From contig OZ024875.1 of NCBI GenBank assembly GCA_964017185.1, positions 48,687,986 through 48,751,985 of the forward strand: a DNA stretch of 64,000 nucleotides, read 5' to 3'. Position 1 is the first letter of the stretch. Each line of letters starts with the position of its first letter. The translations under genes and the position numbers were made by a program. Below are positions 25,650 through 36,643 of this stretch, piece by piece. The stretch is from Rugalucina vietnamica. Lineage: Eukaryota > Mollusca > Bivalvia > Lucinida > Lucinidae. The notes beneath the pieces are model-generated. The model ran no database searches, was not told the DNA's origin, and saw nothing but the letters and a program-made list of their open reading frames with translations.

Positions 25650-28213
25650 CATAATCAACAGCCTTCAAGAAAAAAAATACAGGATGAATTGGTGTTCTCC
25701 AACTTTGTTATTATAAATGAATATGATGCATAGGTATCAAATTCCATAAGCTGCTTTTACACAAATCAGGCGCGACCCTCTACAGGTAGCCTGGCTCCAG
25801 GCCTTGAGTTTTAGCAAAGGTGAATAATTCTTACTTGACTCTTACTTGACCCCTTTTCTGATAATATAATCTCCCCTACTAGTCAGAAACTCAAGTGGGA
25901 TAAGAATATTTAATGAATATTGAATTCAGTGAATGTTGATGAATATACCCGTACGAAATTGTCCAACAGGAACACAGCAGAGTATTACCACAGGAAAATG
26001 AGACCAGATTCCTGGCAGGAATCCCTTTGACTATTTGATTTTTCTTATAAAGATTACGACAGGAGTCAGTGTGGACTCCCTGTGGAATCTGGCACGAAAT
26101 ACTCGATTTATACTGACGTCAACAAAAACACCTCAGTCAACTCTGGCACGTGACACTGCCAAGATTAACAGCTTAGATTATTTTAAATATTGGTCATATT
26201 TTTTGCTAATCTTTTAATTTACGCATTCGGAAAAGGTGAAATGGAATTATTCAGACAGCTGCTCGAAAAATGTCATGCTGTTGAAAACACACACCCTAGC
26301 AAAATCCCTATTCTGTTCACGAATCGGTCTATCGGGCATCGCTTCTTTCGATTACTGATAGTCTCCTTTACAAAACCAACACAAAAGCCATAGAGTGGAA
26401 TATCAATACGTGACCATAGGTTGCTGAAACACATTTTTGGAAAACCGATTCTCGTTCTCTAGCGTTATTGACGTCACTGCAGCTAATGACCAATGCTAAA
26501 ATGGTAATCGCCGTCAAAATGGTCAAAAGGTTTTCAAAGGCTATCCTGGCATGGCTTTTAGACCTAAAATAGTTTCTATAGTTACTTCTCCTGCCTTTCA
26601 GTTTGAAACGAACGTCCTTACGGATAACGTGTATTTGACGTCTAGGGAATTAAGCGCCAGAATACCATTGCTCCATTCTTGGCTATTCATTTCTAATAAT
26701 TCGACTACTTTATGAAGATTAACTCAAGGTATTAACCCGAATATAACGGAATCGTTTCTGAAACGTTTCATCATTAGGTTTCGTAAGCAGAAGAGACGTC
26801 GACGTCAAAAAGATTTTGCTACAGAAGCGTCGGCGAAAGAGCTACGGTAACAAAAACGAAAGAGGGAATCTTATATCTAAGCGAACGATGGTCCCAGACT
26901 TTGGAGACGCCAGAAACCGAACAGTATCATTTTTTCGTTCCATCTGTTTCTTTTCTTGTGAAAAGTCCCTATGTTTTTTTGTTTTTTTTTTTTTGTTTTT
27001 TTTTTTGTTTTTATTTTTCAGTATTTCAGCTTCACGTTGTCCAGTAATGTAACGTTTCAAAAGTTTGATGTTCTTCAGTTTTTTTAAAACGACTTGCACG
27101 GCTTCCAAGAATTTTCACGTCAAAAACGTCTGTATAATGACGTCGTTGTGCATTTTTAAAAATGGTGCACCCATGCAGGTTTTGAGAAAAGTGCGCATCT
27201 TAAACAAAGTCGGTTTATGCTATACCATGAGAGAGAATGTAAAGTAAGGAAAATGCAAATTATGTTCATATTGTGTATCTATTGGTCAAGTTATGCAACA
27301 TTTTCGGTGAAGCGTTTTTATTGACGTCAGTATAGTAACAACATACATGTACATCGAGGCAACGAGCTCTTCGTTTCAGAGTCATGGTTGACGATTCGAT
27401 AATGCCTCACTGTACATTGTTGTCCATTCGATCTGGCCTCCAATCAGTGCAATCCCTTTTTTCAACGAGTCGTGTAATGTTGGGCCAATCTATGCTATTT
27501 TGTTACATGTGAAGCAGGGAGATTGTAACCGAATATGGTTTGGCAGTAGTTTGAAAAATTAAATGAAGTAAAAACAAACAGTTTTATTATCAACATGTTT
27601 AAGTAATAAACCCGACAAAATAAACGCAATGATAAGATTTTTCCATTAAGTCTTCATTAGTTGACCAAATTCAACATGTTAAATTTTTCTTAGTTCTAAT
27701 TAATCTTGATAAAATTCACATACAGGGTACTGGAATTTATTTTCTTTAAAAAGTTATAGAGGAAAGACATTAATGCAGCCGGTAATCATGCTTTGAATGT
27801 GATTATTCAACGGTACCACCAATTCAAGTTTCGGGTAGTTTTTTTTCAATTTTAAGGCTGTACTAAACAAACTCTTGCAGTCTTTCGAGGCTTGTAAAGT
27901 TAAACCAATGTAGTTTGTCTTTAAACACTACAATCTGATCAGCCATGATCGTATTGGATCATTAAAATATGATTGAATGTTTCGCGTTTATAAGGTTTAT
28001 CTCCGGTATGGAATTGTTAACTTTTGCTCCGGGTTTCAGTAAGTTATTCGACACCCAGGGAGCTTCATCGTCGGGCAGCTTACTGAATCTGTTGAGTCCT
28101 CGTATTTGCTTTACCAGGGTGGTTATCATGATTTATTAGTTTGTCCTTGATGATTCATTGACTAGGAAGAGATTCACCACGAGGACCGAACGACTAACTG
28201 AATGTTGTGAACC

Positions 28214-28557
28214 ACTGCAGAAGATCAGGGTGAGGTTAGGCGCCTGTAAAACCGGTTTAAGCCTCCCAGTCATTTTATATTACTCATCGTTCCAAGGCGA
28301 TAGTTCTGTTGTGTTTCCATTTGTTTTGTGTTACGGAGTCGAATTTTGTAGTGTTTGAGCCTTATGTATGTTTTCGTATTTTTATTTAAGTTCGGGTAAC
28401 TGAGTGACCGTCTTTTGGAAAATAACTGCTCACTTGGCTTTCGATATATTGTCTAAGTACCTAATTGTCGGTTTAGTTTTTCCCTCCTCGGTTTTTGGAG
28501 TAGGAGTTTCTTACTGATTGCGTTTTTCCTCATCATTGCTTTCTTGTACCTTTTTTG
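28214..28557 (+). mobile_element. TCGTTCCAAG repeat, copy in duplication unit 2
   Basis: Duplicate of 23123-23466. Confidence 0.7.
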
Positions 28558-28820
28558 AAAAGGGTGTCAAATGTCATTCTTCGCCTTTAGAACCCGTCTT
28601 TGAACAACATACAGATAAAAGAGGGAGAGAATATGTGTCTTGAGTACTACCTTCAAGACTGGTGTACTAAAAACATTACATACACCTACAGCAATTATTG
28701 TAAGGAGAATGTAAAATGATAAAATTTTAATGCGACTTTAAACATTTGACCCCCACATGGTTTATTGCAGAGTTTTATAAGATATGCGATACATACGGGA
28801 TCTTCGTACCTGAAAAATAT

Positions 28821-29009
28821 GAGCCGCATAACGAGAAAATCGGATTTTTGCATATGCGAAATCGCTGTGCAGTAACTGCAGCCTTTGTTTTCGCTACTCG
28901 TTAAGTACAATTCCTCTATTAATTGTAGCCAAAATTTCAAGCATCTAGCTTGCCATTGTGTCGCTCCCGGTCGGAAACCCCGAAAACCAGTTTTCTCACG
29001 TCGAGGCTC
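28821..29009. mobile_element. GAGCC-MITE, duplicate copy
   Basis: Identical to 23730-23918, carried along by the 5.1-kb duplication. It is therefore not an independent insertion. Confidence 0.85.
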
Positions 29010-31038
29010 ATATGTCTTTCAAATTATATCATTACTTGTGATTTTTATGACAAAAAAAATGATACACCCTTTCGTTTCTTATTTTGTCGGGTACAATTAC
29101 ACGATTGCATTTACATTGTCTCAAAGACATGTTCTTTAGTGAAACATTGCATATCTTTCAAATTTTTGGGTAGATCAGCTGGCTAACCTGCGCTCCGATA
29201 CGCTTCGTGACCTCGCTCCACTCCCGGTATGGAGAGGTCTAACGGAATACCGATGGAAATATTCCGTTTAAATCTGGGGTCGATACTTTGCTCTAGAAAA
29301 ATTGCGATTGACCAGGTGGGGTTCAAATGTAAAAGTGGCATAAAATGTACAGTTTGAATTCTCTAAACAATGATTAATGCTTGTGTTTGGACACTTTTGA
29401 AAACCATTGTATGTACTCAGACACTTATTCTTACCATATTGTATCTGCATTTTGTTCGAATCGGCGTTCTACCCTCTGACACCTGTTTGAAAATCGACTG
29501 TTTACAGCGAATAAACCCTATAAACCGTGAAACATTTTAAGCATAATTTTAATTACTTTAACGGTCATGACCGATCAAATTTGAGTTTCTAAAGACAAAC
29601 AGCATCGGCCTCAACTTCAAAAGCTTCTAAAATAACGCAAAGAATAAATTGTAATCCCAGCTTAACGGCCTAGGGGATTTAAGGCTTGATTTCGGCCTCA
29701 TGCGTTGGTAAAAAAAAATGAATTTTGAAATTTTTGAGTAGAAAAATATTTAATAGCAGGTATATGTCCTTGCTTATAAAGTCTGGCACAACTACCACTT
29801 GCAAATTACACATGTTGGCATGGCAACGCTCCGAAAAGCATAGAAATACCACTTTTTTGCAATTTTTGGTCTAATTTTCACAATTTTACACCATTTTCTA
29901 CTACCGGCCCTCGCGATGAACAATTCCTTATTATGAAATAATTATGAAGTATCATCCAGATATATTGTATGCAAAGTATCATTTTGGTGGTCATGTGGAC
30001 CGGCACATAAAATTAAAAATGTGTTCAGAAATGGTCAAAAGAAGGCCAAAAAGTGCAAAATGGGCTCTATCATTGGTTTTGTAGGATAAATGAAGTACTT
30101 GTTCTGGTTTTAAAAAGATGGGACATATGGCTGTTTTTGGAATAGTTTTCTCACCTAAATTCCAAAATTCATTTTTCAGCAAAATATGAGACAAAAAAGG
30201 ACATAAACGCCCTAGGCCTTTCAAACGAGTACATTTTTCGAATCTTATATTTATGGTACCTTTGAATGATCACGTCCAAACATGTTCGCTGGTTGAAAGA
30301 TGACTTTATGTTATAAATTTGTAAAGAACAGATATTTGAAAATATGAATTTTAGCAAGATTATATGAGGTCTTAGATAAAAAAAGTAAGAAAGTTGGTTG
30401 TGTCCCAGTCATACAGGGTGTATTGTTTTCTGCCTTTGTTAAGTCACGGCATGCATACGCATGTACCGACCAGCCAATAAGTTTTAGTTTGGATATTGGA
30501 TTATCTTACCACGTGTGTTCATGAACTGAAATGAAAAGATGATTCAATCCCAATATTGTCTTATTTTAGCCCTCAAACTTCTATGAACCGCCCCGTATAG
30601 CATGTTAAAAATAACATGATATAATTTTCTTGTCTAATGCAATAGTCAATTGTAAGCAGTGGTTTCTTGGATGAAAATTTATTCTCAATGACTGAGGGGG
30701 GGGGGGTGGGGGGCAGGGGTGTTGTTACAAATGACTAGTGCATAATCAACAGCCTTCAAGAAAAAAAATACAGGATGAATTGGTGTTCTCCAACTTTGTT
30801 ATTATAAATGAATATGATGCATAGGTATCAAATTCCATAAGCTGCTTTTACACAAATCAGGCGCGACCCTCTACAGGTAGCCTGGCTCCAGGCCTTGAGT
30901 TTTAGCAAAGGTGAATAATTCTTACTTGACTCTTACTTGACCCCTTTTCTGATAATATAATCTCCCCTACTAGTCAGAAACTCAAGTGGGATAAGAATAT
31001 TTAATGAATATTGAATTCAGTGAATGTTGATGAATATA

Positions 31039-32023
31039 CCCGTACGAAATTGTCCAACAGGAACACAGCAGAGTATTACCACAGGAAAATGAGACCAGAT
31101 TCCTGGCAGGAATCCCTTTGACTATTTGATTTTTCTTATAAAGATTACGACAGGAGTCAGTGTGGACTCCCTGTGGAATCTGGCACGAAATATTTAAATT
31201 AGCAGGAATCCTGCCAGGAATCTGAACCAGATTCCAGGCAGGAATCTTGCCAGGAATATGAACCAGAAATTTTGGCAGGAATCCTGCCAGGAATTTAGAG
31301 CAGATTCCTGGCAGGAATCCTGTTAGGAATATGGAGCCAATTCCTGTTATATGTCTGCATAGAAATGACCTCTTTGGAAACACATGCATATGAAAGTTTT
31401 TTGAACAAAGAAAATGTAAGGGGCTAGTGTATCATATATATCCATAGATGCAGCCATTATATTTTGTTTCAATGCTTGTATCAATGAGTAGTAATGATAA
31501 ATGGCATTCTTAGAAACTTCCTTAAATAGACTGATTAAAATTGTAGATGATCAGAGGTGGGTGGGGAATATTTTGAAAACAAAAAGCATAACGAATTTAG
31601 TTAATGCTTACAAAGATCAATGCATGAATAAAATGGAAGAAAAACATACCTTATTTATTTATACCTCATTTATTTTCACCAAAATTTGATAGAAAACATA
31701 GTGTCAATATCAAACAAATTGAATAATGACTATCTTGTTTAAAAAAAGCCCAACCTCATGGTTTCCTGTGTGTTGCAAAGTTTTACCTCCAAATTGTTTA
31801 CACATTTATCAAAGACAGATTTAGGTCGGCAGTATTTTTGTCAAGCAGGAATCCTACCAGGAATTTTGTCCATTTTCCAAGTGGAAAAGAGAAAAATTCC
31901 ACGTGGAAAATGCAAGCATGTCACTGTCCTGTTAGGAATCAGGCTGAAAATCAGATTCCACACTGACTCCTGTCTTTGTCCAACTGGACTACCAGTGGAA
32001 TCCTGTTGAATTTTTCGTACGGG
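31039..32023. mobile_element. 985-bp element with CCCGTACGAA ends
   Basis: Left end cccgtacgaaattg and right end tttttcgtacggg are inverted, and the next blocks also pair (caacaggaa; gacaggagtcagtgtgga). The interior near 31200-31340 repeats cctggcaggaatcctgccag-type words with partial palindromy. A 135-codon minus frame across this stretch only reads the repeat. No transposase. Target duplication not clear. Confidence 0.6.
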
Positions 32024-32162
32024 TTGTAACAGGGATAAGGGTTACTGTTGGGCCAGTCAGAAATTTTTGCCACTCAGTACTTTTTTTTCTTTTAATATAG
32101 GTAAAAAAACAAAACAAAACAAAAAAAAAAAAAACAGTAACGACTGGAGCCAGTCTACTCTA

Positions 32163-32182
32163 CTTTCTTTCTTTCTTTCTTT
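32163..32182. repeat. (CTTT)n microsatellite
   Basis: About five perfect CTTT units. Confidence 0.8.
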
Positions 32183-32378
32183 ATATCCGTATGAACTCCC
32201 TGTTGAGGGACACCAAGACAAAGTCTTGTAGAATGTAGGTGGTGTATTTGCTTCTAATCTTCTTGAGCGCATATATACATTAAAAGTTCATAATAGGTTT
32301 GTTGTTCGAGGCGAAGGGAATTATTTACACCTATTCTATACATATATCTACACTTGGAAGTCTTTTCAAATACCACAC

Positions 32379-32615
32379 TCACAATGCCAGTTTATTAAGC
32401 CTTACTAGGTGGAGCCTGTGGCATAAGTTTGTTGACACTCTTTGAAGTTTAACATAGTTTTCACTGTCTCTAAGTTCAGGATAACTGGAGCAGTCCAGAA
32501 TAAGCTTAACTAACTGTTTTCTATTTGAGAATTTGTTCTTCCACTGTTCTTCTCCAATAATGTCAATGACAATGGATTTAATATCAGGGTAAAACTGTTT
32601 TCTAGGAACTAACAA
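32379..32615 (-). pseudogene. possible LINE ORF2 C-terminal fragment
   Basis: A 78-residue minus-strand frame with LVKLILDCSSYPELRD and LCHRLHLVRLNKL, a pattern I associate with the extreme C-terminus of mollusc non-LTR retrotransposon proteins. No RT core lies next to it. A short exon of an unknown gene is the alternative; no splice sites were convincing. Confidence 0.35.
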
Positions 32616-33300
32616 TAATTCCGGTGATTAGTAGGACCTAGCCGCACACATTGGAGGAAACAAGTAAGCCAATTGTAACCAAAATTGCGGGAGATTGAAT
32701 AAATGTTTTCTGACGAATATTCACTATATTTAATCATTTATGGGTTTGTATTTCCTTTCCAAGATCATTATCAGTGTTCATGAATCTTGCAAAGCCTTTA
32801 TATGCGTCTAATAAGGCGAATTTGCCAAATAAAAATTACTGTAAACCACTAACAAGTTTTAGCTTTTCTGAAAAGCTTGCTATCTTTCAACATCATGGTC
32901 ATCATAATCCAGATAAAGGGTTCAAATCCAGATTACGAATTTAAATGCAATTCCAGTGTCAATGAGTGGATGTGCACTTTATACACAAATTTTGTTAAGT
33001 GCTGCTTACCAGATGCCAGGCAAAGGTGAAAGGACAATTGCTAAATCTCCATTACGAAAACTTGCTGATTGACCCGGTCGGCAAGCTACTCTTTTGTTGG
33101 AAAAAATCAATATTGGTTATTGGAACTGCACCTTTCCCGCCTCTTCGCTCATTTGGTCAAGGGTATAACTCGGTCAATATCGCTGTGATTTAATCATTTT
33201 TAGATGCTTATAAAATCATAATTTGTCCGAATAATAACAGGGTTCATACCTTGAGTTTAATAAATAATGAAGATCTCAAAAATAAGATAACCCTGATCCC
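32616..33300. other. gene-free DNA upstream of LINE 2
   Basis: No gene, RNA or repeat boundary recognised. Confidence 0.4.
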
Positions 33301-35021
33301 GATTGTCCCCGAAAAAATGAAAAGGCAAAAAAGTTTTGGTCATTTGTCAAGTCCCTTAAGAAAGACACGTCTGGGATCAATACTCTTAGAGAAAATGGTA
33401 TCTTGAAGACTGACACTTTGGATAAGGCTAATATTTGTAATAGGCAGTTTCAGTCAGCCTTCACTCGCGAATCAGATGATGAAATCCCCTCCAAAGGCAC
33501 AAGTGCTTTCACCGCTATGGGTGAAATTACAGTTGACCCCAATGGGGTCATTAAACTGTTGAATAATTTGAATATACATAAGGCGCCTGGGCCAGATGGC
33601 CTGAGTGCTAGGGTGTTGAAGGAATGTAGTTCTGAAATTGCTCCTGTACTGACCTATATCTTCAATGAGTCGCTTGCTCAGGGTGCTGTACCAGACGATT
33701 GGCGACAGGCAAATGTAGCCCCGGTATTTAAGAAAGGTGAGAAATACGATGCAGCTAATTATCGACCGGTGTCGCTTACTTGTATCTGTTGCAAAACTCT
33801 AGAGCATATAATAGTCAGCAACATAAACAAACACTTGGCTCTTGAAAACATTCTTGCTGACTGTCAGCATGGGTTCCGAAGTCAAAGGTCTTGCGAAACC
33901 CAGTTAGTTCAGTTTTATCATGATTTGGTTAGTAATCTGGACCGAGCAGTGGGTCGTGGCCACAGGCAGACGGATGTGATTGTCATGGATTTCGCTAAGG
34001 CCTTTGACAAGGTCCCACATAAAAGGTTATTATACAAACTTGACTTCTACGGGATTAGAGGATCTACACATAAGTGGATCGACTCGTGGCTCTCTGAGCG
34101 CTGTCAAAAAGTGGTATTAGATGGCCGTGCCTCAGACCCAGTCCCGGTTCTTTCTGGTGTCCCACAAGGATCGGTCTTAGGACCGGTCCTATTTCTTATT
34201 TTCATTAATGATCTTCCTGACAACATCAGGTCATCTGTTCGGCTATTTGCTGATGATTGTGTTTTATACAGAAATGTCAAGTCACCATTGGATTGTCAAA
34301 TTTTACAAGATGACCTGAATATCTTGGCCAAATGGGAAATGGATTGGCAAATGTCATTCAATGAGGGTGACGCGGCTACATCCAAGCAGGCATATAGATT
34401 TCAATTACACACTGCATCAGCAAACATTAGAACAGGTTCAGTCCGCTAAATACCTCAGTTTAACTATCACAGATGATCTTGATTGGGGTCAACACATTTC
34501 TGAAATTACATGCAAGGCAACTAAGACTTTGGGTTTTCTTCGGTGCAATTTGGCACTGGCACCTAGGCATACTAAGGAAGTTGCATACAAAACATTGGTT
34601 CGGCCTCAACTTGAGTATGCAGCTCCTATTTGGCATCCCTATCATGAAACTCAGATTGAGAAGGTGCAGAGGACTGCTGCCCGGTGGACCTGCAGGCGAT
34701 GGAGGAACACCAGTAGCGTCGGTGAAATGCTAGACGAACTTGAGTGGCCATCCCTGGAGTCTCGCAGGGAGCGGTCCTCCTTAACCTTCTTCTACAAGAT
34801 ACACTCTGGTACAGTGTCTCTTGATAAAGACAAATACCTGACCCCGGCACCCAATCTAAGGCATACTCGGGCATCACATGAATCACAATACACAAGACCA
34901 TTTGCCTATAGTGATGCCCTGAAAAATTCCTTTTTCCCCTGAACTATTCCGGTTTGGAATAGTCTCCCTTCTTCAGTGGTCCTATCTAAGACCATTGAGG
35001 AATTTAAGGCTTCTATTTAAA
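33301..35021 (+). pseudogene. LINE reverse transcriptase with frameshift and nonsense codon
   Basis: The first frame, open from about 33301 and numbered here from 33403, holds KAPGPDGL (residues 60-67), YRPVSLT (120-126), the first catalytic Asp in VMDFAKAFDKV, GVPQGSVLGP (252-261) and the active-site FADD (282-285). Around 34360-34400 a small indel moves the reading to a second frame ending at 34942, with QSAKYLSLTI, LVRPQLEYAAPIW and a CRRW knuckle remnant. The stop at 34940 (tga) falls inside an otherwise continuing sequence (FFP-stop-TIPVWNSLPSSVV), consistent with CGA to TGA decay. Not functional. Confidence 0.85.
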
Positions 35022-35200
35022 TCATTAGCCCAGAGGCATGCGTTTTAGTATGCCTCTCATCTATATCTTGTAAATAGTTTTAATGGTCCACCCCAAATGT
35101 TTTATTTTCCCCTGACTAAATTCTAAATTTAGCCACCCACCCCACACCTGAGGTGATGATCAGAAATTGATCGACTCAGTATCAGAAGATAGATAAAAAA
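33301..35200 (+). mobile_element. 5'-truncated LINE, CR1/Jockey-like, plus strand
   Basis: Carries the region between endonuclease and RT (KKFWSFVKSLKKD), the full RT, the C-terminal domain, a 3' UTR of about 180 bp and a short tail (agaagatagataaaaaa). The endonuclease part is missing. The RT sequence style (KAPGPDGL, YRPVSLT, GVPQGSVLGP) fits the CR1/Jockey group; the exact clade is not resolved. Confidence 0.8.
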
Positions 35201-35331
35201 CATGCAAAGCTTTTATTAATATTTTTATTTTGTTTTCACAATTTCTGACTTTAATTCAGTAAGGTAACAGGGATAAACACCGAGGAATTCACCTCGTAGG
35301 AATGAATTATGACGTCACGCCGATCGTATCA

Positions 35332-35600
35332 ATGCAATATACAGAGATTTTTTGAGCTTTAAAATTTGAAAATTGATATTTTTCTTATTTTTGCTCCAAA
35401 CATAGATTGTGGGTACACGTTTTAGAACCGCCTAGGCGAGGCGGTGCTAATGAGTACCCACAATCTATGTTTTGGAGCAAAAATAAGAAAAGTAGGTATA
35501 CCCCTGCAAACCCCAGTTTTGCTATATAAAAATGGGGTATAAGGGGGTATATATTACACGGACATGTTTTCTTGATGTCGGACACAAAATAACCCGGATA
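35332..35600. repeat. GAACCGCCT-hairpin element, copy A
   Basis: A stem of about 45 bp: left arm with cttatttttgctccaaacat and agattgtgggtac, then agaaccgcctaggcgaggcg at the tip, then the complementary arm. The tail has cccctgcaaaccccagtttt, gctatataaaaatgggg and ttacacggacatgtttt. The same order occurs at 53398-53635. No ORF. Probably a MITE family; ends and target duplications not resolved. Confidence 0.75.
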
Positions 35601-36504
35601 TGGCACTTAACTTAAGCAAATGTCAATTTATTTTGTCTCTGCTTGATTTTAAGTATCTGAAAATGCATTAGGATTGTCTAAAATTGGTTTAAGGGACAAC
35701 TAAGACTCCAACAAGCTGTTTTATCATGTTTGGTCACAATTTATAGATTACTGTAAAGAAAATGGAGACTTTTGTCCTTCAGTTTTATTAAAATCTGTTG
35801 ATTTTTGATCAAAAAAGCTGAAACACAACTTTCTAGACGATTTGTGCATATGATGTTGATTTCTCCAGAAAGAAAATGATAGTCTTAAAGTTAATATATT
35901 AACAGATTAAGCTATAGCTTTATGGAAAAAAAAATTTTTTGGATGTTTGCTCATGTAAGTGAATTATCAGCTTTTAAACTTTATCAATTACAGCTTTGAC
36001 AACCTAGCTGAGACAACATATTTGCAATAAATACCATACATCCGAAGTTACCTATCCGTAAGAGTTTTGAAAGTGTTTCATCTCAACTCTCTTACCTTCT
36101 GAACCAGCCTTTCATCTGTCGCTGCCGTAATAGTACACCCTTCTTGTTTATTTTGCTGACCTACTTTTGTTTTCTGCAGTTCCAGTTCAGCAGGGGCTAC
36201 CGGGCTTCTATGAAGCATGTAGATTTGTACAGCATCTTTGTGGAAAAACAATGCAGAGCAACTCAAAATAGTCATTTTCAAGATGGAAGTAGATCAATTT
36301 TACTTCAGCATGCAAAGTTTCACAAATATAGCTCCATTTTGTCGTCAGACGAGTCAAAAGATCGACGAGTCAGAATTCTAAGTAGCACATGAAAGGTAAA
36401 TCAGTAGGAAATGCCACAGGTTTTATGCGAAGGCTCGATAATTATTGTTCTATATTTTTCAGTTTTGATTGTTGAAGAGGGTAAAATAAATCGACTACAA
36501 GACG
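35601..36504. other. upstream region of NSMCE2
   Basis: Must hold the NSMCE2 promoter and any untranslated exon. A possible 5' UTR intron runs from a donor-like gaaag/gtaaat near 36398 to an acceptor-like tatttttcag at 36453-36462. No TATA box was recognised. A minus-strand frame at 36096-36280 ends in a good donor (cag-aag/gtaagag) and might be a divergent first exon, but it matches no protein I know. Confidence 0.35.
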
Positions 36505-36643
36505 ATGGCTGCCAACATTATGCAGAGCTTTGGTAAAGTAGATCAGGCTGTAAACTCTATCACGACAGTACAGGAATATATACAGGTCGGCATTGAGATC
36601 ACCAATGAAGTGGCTATGGACTGTATTGAGAATATTGATAGAG
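36505..36643 (+). CDS. NSMCE2: NSMCE2 coding exon 1
   Basis: Encodes residues 1-46 (starts MAANIMQSFGKVDQ) and ends in phase 1 at agag/gtaccg. Confidence 0.85.

Larger units (their letters stand above)
20993..26100. repeat. 5.1-kb tandem duplication, copy 1
   Basis: Virtually identical to 26101-31191. Visible differences are almost all homopolymer lengths (the T tract at about 21868-21915, A-runs at 24619 and 25290, the G-run at 25606-25622) plus at least one substitution (gatgag versus gataag, near 22541). The unit contains a TCGTTCCAAG repeat, a GAGCC-MITE and one end of a TGCACTAG MITE, but no recognisable gene. The left junction (gcaa/actcgattta) and middle junction (gaaat/actcgattta) share almost no homology. 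Confidence 0.9.
26101..31191. repeat. 5.1-kb tandem duplication, copy 2
   Basis: Direct copy of 20993-26100. Its right edge falls inside an inverted-repeat element (31039-32023), so copy 1 ends with only the first about 150 bp of that element. Either a very young duplication or unmerged haplotypes in the assembly would give this picture. Confidence 0.9.

Noticed and set aside
30982-31389. 135-codon minus frame with repeated IPGRIPA-like peptide
   Set aside because: It only translates the ggcaggaatcctgcc repeat of the 31039-32023 element.
35601-36504. WASHC5 next to NSMCE2, as in vertebrates
   Set aside because: I looked for strumpellin N-terminal sequence on the minus strand and found none.
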